The position numbers and the translations under genes are program-made. Under the pieces are notes generated by a model that saw nothing but the letters and a program-made list of their open reading frames with translations, did no database searches and was not told the origin of the DNA. 64,000 nucleotides of DNA. Origin: Paraburkholderia kururiensis. Lineage in GTDB: Bacteria > Pseudomonadota > Gammaproteobacteria > Burkholderiales > Burkholderiaceae. The stretch covers positions 2,790,001 to 2,854,000 of the forward strand of contig NZ_CP139965.1 in the NCBI RefSeq assembly GCF_034424375.1, in the 5' to 3' direction. Below, in pieces: positions 1 to 6,795 of the stretch; position 1 is the stretch's first letter, and each line of letters opens with the position of its first letter.

Positions 1-659
1 GCCGCTCGCTCTCGCAGGCAACCGCGGCGATCTACGACACGATGGCGCGCATCGGCATGCCGGGTACCATCCACGGCAGCTTCGCGGGCACGGCGCAAGC
101 GTTCCAGCAGTCGATGTCGGACCAGCCCATCCTGATTCTCGCGGCGCTCGCGGCCGTGTACATCGTGCTCGGCATTCTGTACGAGAGTTACATCCATCCG
201 CTCACGATCCTGTCCACGCTGCCTTCGGCGGGCGTAGGTGCGCTGCTCGCGCTGCTGCTCTTCAATACGGAGTTCAGCATCATCGCGCTGATCGGCGTGA
301 TTCTGCTCATCGGCATCGTGAAGAAGAACGCGATCATGATGGTGGACTTCGCGATCCAGGCCTCGCGCGAAGGGCTCTCGTCGCGCGACGCCATCTACCA
401 GGCGTGCCTGCTGCGCTTCCGCCCGATCATGATGACGACGTGCGCCGCGCTGCTCGGCGCGTTGCCGCTTGCGTTCGGACGCGGCGAAGGCGCGGAGCTG
501 CGCTCGCCGCTCGGCATCTCGATTGTGGGCGGGCTCATCGTGAGCCAGATGCTCACGCTCTACACGACGCCGGTGGTCTATCTCTACATGGATCGGCTGC
601 GCGTGTGGTGGGACCGCCGGCGGCGGCCGGGGACGTTCGAGGCGGGGACGGTGAAGTAA
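1..659 (+). CDS. RND efflux pump inner-membrane transporter, MdtC/MuxC type, C-terminal part
   Basis: Only the last 218 codons are in the window; the open frame runs in from the left edge at base 3, so the gene starts upstream. The visible part holds the final transmembrane block of an HAE1-type proton-driven drug exporter: a helix around LAALAAVYIVLGILYESY, the conserved FNTEFSIIALIGVILLIGIV segment with the following KKNAIM, then LRFRPIMMTT and GAELRSPLGI. The ending SQMLTLYTTPVVYLYMDRL is typical of the MdtC/MuxC subgroup of multi-component MdtABC pumps. Such proteins form inner-membrane trimers that work with a periplasmic adaptor and an outer-membrane channel. Those partners would lie outside the window. 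Family assignment is firm; the substrate cannot be read from sequence. Confidence 0.9.
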   Translation, partial: RSLSQATAAIYDTMARIGMPGTIHGSFAGTAQAFQQSMSDQPILILAALAAVYIVLGILYESYIHPLTILSTLPSAGVGALLALLLFNTEFSIIALIGVILLIGIVKKNAIMMVDFAIQASREGLSSRDAIYQACLLRFRPIMMTTCAALLGALPLAFGRGEGAELRSPLGISIVGGLIVSQMLTLYTTPVVYLYMDRLRVWWDRRRRPGTFEAGTVK

Positions 660-714
660 TTCGTGCGTGAGCGGTGAAGTGCGCCACGCGCGAGGCATGC
701 GAACTAAACAGGAC

Positions 715-754
715 GCCAAATAAAGAGCGGGCCGCGCCCAACCTCGCGCGGCCC
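715..754 (-). terminator. Probable intrinsic terminator between convergent genes
   Basis: A perfect 9-bp inverted repeat, gggccgcgc at 729-737 and gcgcggccc at 746-754, encloses an 8-base loop. Read on the minus strand the hairpin is followed by gctctttattt, an interrupted T tract. It lies downstream of the DUF3309 gene and could also help terminate the RND gene from the other side. Confidence 0.55.
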
Positions 755-854
755 ACTGCATGACAGACTGCCGGTTCTCATCGCCACTGCAACGCCGTTG
801 CAAAAGCCACCGCAACGACCGGCAGCCAAACTGGCAACCACATCGGCAGCAACG

Positions 855-1010
855 CTATATCTGCCCCAACACCACCAGCACGACGACGATCACGACGATC
901 AGGCCGAGCGTCCCGGTAGGCGCGTAGCCCCAGCTCCGGCTATATGGCCAGGCGGGAAACGCGCCGATCAGCAACAGCAGCAGTACGACGATCAGAATGG
1001 TTCCAAGCAT
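855..1010 (-). CDS. DUF3309 family small membrane protein
   Basis: A 51-residue protein, almost entirely two hydrophobic helices (MLGTILIVVLLLLLIGAFP and GLIVVIVVVLVVLGQI) joined by a short polar linker with the family-typical WPYSRSWGY and a PTG turn. That pattern identifies the DUF3309 family, whose function is unknown; it should sit in the inner membrane as a helical hairpin. The start is fixed by GGAGG seven bases upstream of the ATG at 1010. A longer reading from 1091 would add a basic leader with no membrane logic and no ribosome site. It stands alone, convergent with the RND gene. Confidence 0.85.
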   Translation of the reverse strand: MLGTILIVVLLLLLIGAFPAWPYSRSWGYAPTGTLGLIVVIVVVLVVLGQI

Positions 1011-1513
1011 AGACGCCTCCATACGCGGGCCGCGGCCGTGAAGCGACGCCGCAGGTCCGCCGCGTCGCTCTCCCTCCCCTGCCGCAGTCAACGAACAAGG
1101 TGAGTACCCTCGTTCAGCAAACGGTGTACCCGCGTATGAACAGCCCGCTTAAGAATTTCGTGCGACCGCGTCTTTTCCGAAATTTTTTTCGCGCGCCCGG
1201 CAGGCTCGCTAACACCCGTTCGCTTAAAACGCCTGTGAGCGGGAAAACAGAGCGCGTGGCCACATGCGCTGGCAGCGTCCTGCCGATTTTCAAACAGCAC
1301 CGTCCCGCGCCCCTGTTCCACACTTCGCGCAAACGATTGCATCGCGCCGCTTCACGTCGCTAAAGATTCGCGCCGCCTCTCCGTTGACGCATCCACGCAG
1401 CATCGCGACGCACCCCGGCCAACACGCCGGCCTCGCCCATGTCTGCGCTTGCCGTCCGCCCTCCGCGGACACGATCTGTCAGTCAAAGGCGTATCGACGT
1501 CGAAGGAAATCAA
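1011..1513. other. Intergenic region between divergent genes
   Basis: About 500 bases separate the start of the DUF3309 gene and the start of the DUF2844 gene, so both promoters should be here. Short open frames on both strands have no recognisable product or ribosome site. I see no clear operator or repeat. Confidence 0.5.
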
Positions 1514-1972
1514 TTGAAGCCGAAGTTTTCTACGGGCATTGCCTGCGCAATGCTGGGGGGCGCTTTTGCCCTCGTCGGACCGGCTCATGCCGCGCTCGGT
1601 GAAAGCGCGAGCAGCGTGAGCCACGATGTGGCGAGCCTGCGCGCTGTTGCGCACGCCGCGGTCGTTCAAGCGGCCTATACGGTGCACGAGATCACGCTTG
1701 CCTCGGGCACCGTGGTGCGCGAGTACGTGGCACCGAACGGCATCGTCTTCGGCGTGGCGTGGGAAGGCCCCACGCTGCCGGATCTGAAGGCGACGCTCGG
1801 CGCCGCGTTCGACCAGTACGTCGCGGCCAACGCGACGCGCCGGGCCACGCCGCTTGCCGTTTCGAGCAACGACCTAGTGGTCTATTCGGGCGGGCATCTG
1901 CGCGCCTTCGCGGGTCACGCGTGGCTGCCGAAAGCCGTGCCGGCCGGCGTCGACGTCGGCGTCATCCAGTAA
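1514..1972 (+). CDS. DUF2844 family secreted protein
   Basis: A 152-residue protein. The start is a TTG at 1514, chosen because AAGGA lies six bases upstream and because the resulting N-terminus is a textbook signal peptide: KPKF, then ACAMLGGAFALVG, then cleavage after PAHA. The mature part is small and beta-rich (VHEITLASGTVVREYVAPNG, FGVAWEGP) and fits DUF2844, a family of unknown function found mainly in Burkholderia relatives. The next gene, a DUF3443 lipoprotein, starts 14 bases downstream, so the two are almost certainly co-transcribed and probably act together in the cell envelope. An ATG at 1439 opens the same frame, but it would place a long arginine-rich stretch ahead of the signal peptide. 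Confidence 0.8.
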   Translation: MKPKFSTGIACAMLGGAFALVGPAHAALGESASSVSHDVASLRAVAHAAVVQAAYTVHEITLASGTVVREYVAPNGIVFGVAWEGPTLPDLKATLGAAFDQYVAANATRRATPLAVSSNDLVVYSGGHLRAFAGHAWLPKAVPAGVDVGVIQ

Positions 1973-1986
1973 GGGCGGGGGCGATC

Positions 1987-3273
1987 ATGCTGGCTCAACG
2001 TTCATCGCGCGGCTCGTTCGCCGCGTCTTTCATCGCGCTTGCGCTCTCGTTCGTTCTCGCCGCCTGCGGTGGGGGCGGCGGTGGCGGGTCCGCCGCCACC
2101 GGCAATGCCGCCACCACGAACTCCGCGGCGCCGGCTCAGCCCGTCACCAACACGACGTCGTCGCAACCCGCGCTCGCGGCCAACGCCGCGGCCGTTACCG
2201 TGGACCCCGGCGTGAGCGGCGTGCCCAACATGCCCTTCGTCAGCGTGACCGTGTGCGCGCCCGGCACCGCGCAGTGCCAGACCATCGACCACGTGCTCGT
2301 GGATACCGGTTCGTGGGGGTTGCGCGTGTTCGCCTCGCAACTGCCCGCCGCCGTCGCGCTTCCTCAGGAGCAGGACGCCTCCGGCAACAAGCTCGCCGAA
2401 TGCATGCAGTTCTTCGACGGCTACACGTGGGGCCCCGTGCGCATCGCAGACGTGCAGATCGCGGGCGAAAAGGCCGCGTCGCTGCCCATCCAGGTCATCG
2501 ATCCGTCGTACAGCACCACGCCTGCCGACTGCACGAACGTGGGCGCCTCGCGCAACACGCCCTCGACGCTGGCGGCCAACGGCATACTCGGCATCGGCGT
2601 GTTCAAGCACGATTGCGGCTACAACTGCGTGAACCAGGCGGTGCCCGCCACCTACTACGGCTGCACGAGTTCGGGCTGCACGTCGATCCCGCTTGCCGAA
2701 GCGTTCCAGGTGGCCAATCCCATTCCGTATTTCGCCACCGACAACAACGGCTCGCTGCTCGCGCTGCCAGCGGTCGCGTCGGGCGGCCAGGCGTCGCTCG
2801 CGGGGCAGTTGATCTTCGGCATCGGCACGCGCAGCAACAATGGGCTCGGCAACGCGCAGGTGATCGGCGTGAGCGCGAGCAACGGCACCTTCACGACCAC
2901 GCACAACGGCACCACGTACTCGCGCAGCATCGTCGACAGCGGCTCCACCGGCGTGTTCTTTCAGACCGGCGCGCTGCCCGTGTGCGCGAGCCCCAACAGC
3001 GCGTATTACTGCCCGCCGTCCACGCAGCAATTGAGCGCCGTGATGCAGGGGGCGAACGGCATCACCGCGTCGGTCTCGTTCGACGTGGGCAACGCCAGCA
3101 CGCTTGCGCAGACCTACGCGGGCGACGCCGTCATGCCGTTGCTCGCGGGGCCCGCCTTCGTCACGTCGTCGATCTTCGACTGGGGGCTGCCGTTCTTCTA
3201 CGGACGCACTGTCTACGCGGCCATCGAGCAGCAATCCACACCCGGCGGCAATGGGCCCTACGTCGCGTATTGA
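1987..3273 (+). CDS. DUF3443 family lipoprotein with a pepsin-like two-lobe signature
   Basis: A 428-residue protein. The ATG at 1987 gives a lipoprotein signal ending in LAAC, with the lipidated Cys at 27, followed by a Gly/Ala/Thr-rich linker to about residue 70. The rest matches DUF3443. The sequence also shows LVDTGSWGL with Asp106, NGILGIG at 199-205, LIFGIGTRSNNG around 275-286 and IVDSGSTGVFF with Asp317. In the same order these resemble the first active-site loop, the FDGILGL segment, the start of the second lobe and the second active-site loop of pepsin-family (A1) aspartic proteases. Several Cys residues (about 90, 97, 210, 214, 226 and 231) could form disulfides. The DUF call rests on overall appearance; the protease idea is inference from motif order, and activity is unproven. 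It is paired with the DUF2844 gene just upstream. Confidence 0.82.
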   Translation: MLAQRSSRGSFAASFIALALSFVLAACGGGGGGGSAATGNAATTNSAAPAQPVTNTTSSQPALAANAAAVTVDPGVSGVPNMPFVSVTVCAPGTAQCQTIDHVLVDTGSWGLRVFASQLPAAVALPQEQDASGNKLAECMQFFDGYTWGPVRIADVQIAGEKAASLPIQVIDPSYSTTPADCTNVGASRNTPSTLAANGILGIGVFKHDCGYNCVNQAVPATYYGCTSSGCTSIPLAEAFQVANPIPYFATDNNGSLLALPAVASGGQASLAGQLIFGIGTRSNNGLGNAQVIGVSASNGTFTTTHNGTTYSRSIVDSGSTGVFFQTGALPVCASPNSAYYCPPSTQQLSAVMQGANGITASVSFDVGNASTLAQTYAGDAVMPLLAGPAFVTSSIFDWGLPFFYGRTVYAAIEQQSTPGGNGPYVAY

Positions 3274-3474
3274 TCCGTGCGCGAGGGAACGCAAGAGCGC
3301 ACGTAATAACAGGTGATGAAGCCGGATAATCCGTAAGATTTTGACGTGCTAGCATCCGTTGGCATTCCAATGCAATACGGGAACGCCAACGGCATGTCGA
3401 ACAGGCGTGGCCGGAATGCAGCCAATAATCACGCGCGGCCAGCGCGCAGGGCCAACGGGCTTCGGGGAATCGAC

Positions 3475-4272
3475 ATGACGCAAAGCGCATGGACGGCCGC
3501 ACTGGCCTCCACCACCAATGCGCCGGCCGCTGCGGCCGTGCCGCCTCAGAAGCCGCCCTCACGCACGGGCAACCTTCCCACCGGCAACCCGAGCAACGGT
3601 CCGTTGCTGGCTGCCATCGAACAAAGCCTTCAGCAACTCGGTATCGATCCCGCTACGGTGGCCACGTCGGCGTCGAGCGTCACGAGTACCGCGGGCGGCA
3701 CGATCACGAGCACGAGCGGCGCCTCGGCGGAAGACACGCAGTCCGCAAAGGAACGCTTTCTCGTCGCGCTCTACCAGGCGCTGGTGCTGCAAAGCACATT
3801 GGCGGCGCAAGCCGGATTGAGCACCCCGCAGACGAGCGGGACGAACGACACAAGCGCGAGTGGCGCGGTGCATGAGGCCGGCGCCATCGATGCGGCAACC
3901 GGCCCCTACCGCGACCTCGGCACCTCGCTTGCGGCCCTGGCGGCTTCGGCGCGCGCGAACCCGGCCGTCGCCACCGCGCGGGCAGCGAACGGCGTCAACG
4001 GCAACAGCAGCGACGACTGGGAATGGGGCCTCGCGACCACGCCGGCCGCGAGCACGGATACGTCCGCCTCCACCACCACCGAAAGCGGCACCATGACCGG
4101 CGCCATCGGTCAACTGAACGGCGCGCTCAACGATTACCTCTCGACGCTCGATACAGGCAGCGTGGACAGCACGAGCAACGTGACCTTGCCCGCGCTGCTC
4201 GAAGCACTGGCGCAACGCACGCAGAACATGCACTGGCGCGCGGCGGGCGTGATCGTCGACCTCACGGCCTGA
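3475..4272 (+). CDS. Hypothetical Ser/Thr/Ala-rich protein
   Basis: A 265-residue protein that I do not recognise. The ATG at 3475 is preceded by a purine-rich ttcggggaat; a possible earlier start at 3346 lacks a ribosome site. The chain is low in complexity, with alternating Ala/Thr/Ser/Gly stretches. Two more ordered helices are visible: SAKERFLVALYQALVLQSTL near residues 85-104, and a C-terminal segment ending TLPALLEALAQRTQNMHW. There is no signal peptide or membrane helix. The codon usage matches the neighbours, so it looks like a real native gene. The regular helices near the C-terminus suggest a small folded module after a flexible linker. It may be secreted without a signal peptide or act as a structural protein, but nothing in the sequence decides this. 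Confidence 0.6.
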   Translation: MTQSAWTAALASTTNAPAAAAVPPQKPPSRTGNLPTGNPSNGPLLAAIEQSLQQLGIDPATVATSASSVTSTAGGTITSTSGASAEDTQSAKERFLVALYQALVLQSTLAAQAGLSTPQTSGTNDTSASGAVHEAGAIDAATGPYRDLGTSLAALAASARANPAVATARAANGVNGNSSDDWEWGLATTPAASTDTSASTTTESGTMTGAIGQLNGALNDYLSTLDTGSVDSTSNVTLPALLEALAQRTQNMHWRAAGVIVDLTA

Positions 4273-4314
4273 GCCCGAAGACCGGCAGGTCCGGACACGC
4301 CCGCACCGCAGGCC

Positions 4315-4908
4315 TTATTGCTGACCGTGCGCGGCGGCCCACTCCTTGACCGCACGCAACGTGTTGGCCACGTGCTGGTCGGGCGAGAGGCTCGTGTATT
4401 CGTAGAGCACCTTGCCGTCCGGCGCGATGACGTACGAGACGCGATTGGCCATGGCCGAATGCATGGGCATGGACGCGTCGTAGGCCTTGATGATTTTCGA
4501 ATCGGCGTCGGCGGCCACCGGGAATTTGCTGCGGCACTCGCTCACCGAAAACTTCGTGAGCGTATCGATGTTGTCGTGCGATACGCCGATAACGGTGGCG
4601 CCGTACTTCTTGTATTCGTCCACGGCCTCGGCGAATTCATGGGCCTCGATCGTGCAGCCCTTCGTGAACGCGGCCGGATAGAAGTACACCACCACCGGGC
4701 CCTTCTTGAGCGCATCGGCGAGCGAGTACGTATAGGTCTTGCCGCCAAGCGACGCTTCGGTCGTGAAGTTCGGCGCGGCGTCGCCGGGCTTGAGCGTGGC
4801 GGATGCGCTCGCCGCGTAGATCGACAGGCCTGCTCCGAGCACGGCTGCAAGCGCCGCGCAAGTCGCGCTGCGCATCATGATGCTGCGCTTCATGTCGCTG
4901 CGTTTCAT
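4315..4908 (-). CDS. Peroxiredoxin (AhpC/TSA family), exported
   Basis: A 197-residue thiol peroxidase. The start ATG at 4908 has AAGGAA about seven bases upstream. Residues 1-37 form a signal peptide ending ASASA, so the enzyme should act in the periplasm. The thioredoxin fold shows KPGDAAPNF, then VVVYFYPAAFTKGCT with the peroxidatic Cys85. In BCP/PrxQ enzymes a resolving Cys lies five residues further on; here that position is Ala. A second Cys at 125 (SVSECRSKFP) is the likely resolving residue, placing the protein with the variant atypical 2-Cys group. It would reduce hydrogen peroxide or organic hydroperoxides using a periplasmic thiol donor. It is convergent with the upstream orphan gene and has no operon partner. 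Confidence 0.88.
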   Translation of the reverse strand: MKRSDMKRSIMMRSATCAALAAVLGAGLSIYAASASATLKPGDAAPNFTTEASLGGKTYTYSLADALKKGPVVVYFYPAAFTKGCTIEAHEFAEAVDEYKKYGATVIGVSHDNIDTLTKFSVSECRSKFPVAADADSKIIKAYDASMPMHSAMANRVSYVIAPDGKVLYEYTSLSPDQHVANTLRAVKEWAAAHGQQ

Positions 4909-4977
4909 CTCGAAATTCCTTGCGGGTGGGCGAACGGCCATTGAACCACAATGCGCCGGCACGCGTTCGCCGCCGCT

Positions 4978-6438
4978 TCAGTCGCCCGCGTGCGCGCCGA
5001 ACCACGCGGCTGCGGAAAGGCTCAATTCGGCCAGCACTTCGGGCCCGAGCTCCGTTCCGGCCACCGTCGCGTGCGAGCACTCGCCGCGTTCGGCGGCCTC
5101 GGCCAGCGCGAGCAAAGCGCCCAGCTCGCCCGCGTAATCGACGATGGCATCGCGAATGGGGCGCGCCAGGCCGAGCTTGTGAAGCGCCCGCTCGGGCGTC
5201 GCGCCGATCACCACGTGAGCGAGCGAAAAGATGCCCGTCATGAAGGCCTGGTCGGCGAAGTCCTCGTTCGATGGCTTGAGCCAGCGCGCCGCCAGTTCCA
5301 TGAAGCGCGAGCGCGTGCCCGCGAGTTGCACGAGCGGGTCGGAGCGCCACGGCATGTCGCGCCCGTTCGCGTAGAGCAGCAGTTGCGCCCAGCGCGCGAT
5401 CTGACGCGTGCCCACGGCGATCACGGCCTCGCGCAGAGACGAGATGGGCCGCCCCAGGCCGAACGCACTCGAATTGACGAGCCGCAGCAGTTGCACAACC
5501 ACCGTGGGATGGCGCTTGAGTTCGACTTCGAGTTCCGCGATGCCCGCGTCGCGCGCCACGAGCGCGAGCAGGCGCAGCAGCGCCTCGCGCGACGACCTCA
5601 CGCGGCGTGCGCTCAGCACCTGCGGTCGCGCGAAGAAGTACCCCTGGAACAGGTCGAAGCCGAGGTCGCGCGCCAGCTCGAAGTCCTCTTCGGTCTCGAC
5701 CTTCTCGGCAAGCAGCGTCTTGCCCTCGCGGCGCAGCGCCGCGGCGAGCGCAGGCAACGCGTCGCGGCCCGTCTGCAGAAAATCGACCTTGATGATGTCC
5801 GCGTGAGGCAGCGCCGCGAGCACGCTCGGCGTGAGCGCGCAGACGTCGTCGAGCGCGATCAGAAAGCCGTTGCGGCGCAGCTCGTCGACACGCCGGATCA
5901 GGCGTGCATCGAAGGTCACGGTTTCGAGAATCTCGAGCACGAAGCGGTCGGCCGACATCAAATGCACGATGTCGTCGAACAGCAGTTCACGCCCGATGTT
6001 CACGTAGCCGCGATGCGAGCCGAGCACGGCCGACACGCCGATGCTGCCGATGGTGCGCACCACGACCTGCGCCGTGGCGCGTGCCTCGTCGGTCACTTCC
6101 GCGTAGTTGTGAAGGCCCGAGCGGAACAGCAGTTCGTAGGCATGCAGCGCGCCGCTGCGATCGAGAATGGGCTGACGGCCCACATAGACGAACTGCGTCG
6201 AGACGGGCTCGGCCGTGGCGGCGGCCCCGGCGGCCGCCTGGGCGTCGCTGCGGCACGCGCTGGCGGTGCTGCCCTCGACGCGGCACGGCGTTGCACCGCT
6301 ATCGGCGCCGGCCTCGCCGGGCGCTGCATCAGCCGAGCGGGCGGTCTCGACCGGCTGCAACGGCGCATCGCCCGTCGGGGCGCATGCGCATGGCGCAGAC
6401 GGCACGCTCGCGGTGTCCGGCGACGGTGAATCAGACAT
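4978..6438 (-). CDS. EAL-HDOD signalling protein (YuxH type)
   Basis: A 486-residue cytoplasmic protein. The ATG at 6438 is favoured over an in-frame GTG at 6453 because GGAGAG stands properly upstream of the ATG. Residues 1-80 are an Ala/Pro-rich, probably disordered leader. Next comes an EAL-like domain opening with FVYVGRQPILDRSGALHAYE and containing LARDLGFDLFQGYFFA; the catalytic EAL signature is replaced by YELLF, as is usual in this class, so diguanylate phosphodiesterase activity is doubtful. The C-terminal half is an HDOD domain (VVVQLLRLVNSSAFGLG, REAVIAVGTRQIARWAQLLL). HDOD proteins of this kind act as non-catalytic signalling or scaffolding factors in motility, stress and DNA uptake. 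A paralogue lies at 10424-11791. Confidence 0.88.
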   Translation of the reverse strand: MSDSPSPDTASVPSAPCACAPTGDAPLQPVETARSADAAPGEAGADSGATPCRVEGSTASACRSDAQAAAGAAATAEPVSTQFVYVGRQPILDRSGALHAYELLFRSGLHNYAEVTDEARATAQVVVRTIGSIGVSAVLGSHRGYVNIGRELLFDDIVHLMSADRFVLEILETVTFDARLIRRVDELRRNGFLIALDDVCALTPSVLAALPHADIIKVDFLQTGRDALPALAAALRREGKTLLAEKVETEEDFELARDLGFDLFQGYFFARPQVLSARRVRSSREALLRLLALVARDAGIAELEVELKRHPTVVVQLLRLVNSSAFGLGRPISSLREAVIAVGTRQIARWAQLLLYANGRDMPWRSDPLVQLAGTRSRFMELAARWLKPSNEDFADQAFMTGIFSLAHVVIGATPERALHKLGLARPIRDAIVDYAGELGALLALAEAAERGECSHATVAGTELGPEVLAELSLSAAAWFGAHAGD

Positions 6439-6795
6439 GCTCAGGCTCTCCACATCGTATGCATACCGCCCTTGCGGCGGCCTTCACGGACCGCCCCGTC
6501 ACGCGTCTCATACGCCGGGACCCTCGTGAGCCGGTGCGCATGCGCGCGAGGGCGTATGTGACCGGCAATGACCGCGCCACTTTAACTGAATCCCTGCGGC
6601 CCCGCATCGTGCGGAGGACGCATAGTCGCGGCCCCGAAAATGTTTAAATCGACTCTAAAGATTTATGCTGGCCGGTCGATAACCTGCTCTGATGGGCGGT
6701 GTCAACACGTACCCCGAGTACGCCCCGGCTCCGCCTCGAAGCACATCGCGCGCCCCGCGGAGCGGGCCGCGCGGAAACAGGGTTGCCGACCATAC
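6439..6795. other. Divergent promoter region of two signalling genes
   Basis: Roughly 360 bases between the EAL-HDOD gene and the PAS-GGDEF-EAL gene, which point away from each other. A relatively A/T-rich island (aatgtttaaatcgactctaa, about 6638-6657) is the best candidate for a promoter core. No specific operator is recognised. Confidence 0.4.

Noticed and set aside
2002..3294. Minus-strand frame of 430 residues opposite the DUF3443 gene
   Set aside because: Arg/Ala/Gly/His-rich composition typical of antisense frames in G/C-rich DNA; the plus strand has a signal peptide and conserved motifs.
4951..6429. Plus-strand frame of 492 residues opposite the EAL-HDOD gene
   Set aside because: No recognisable domain, Arg/Gln/Glu-rich, and the opposite strand encodes clear EAL and HDOD domains.
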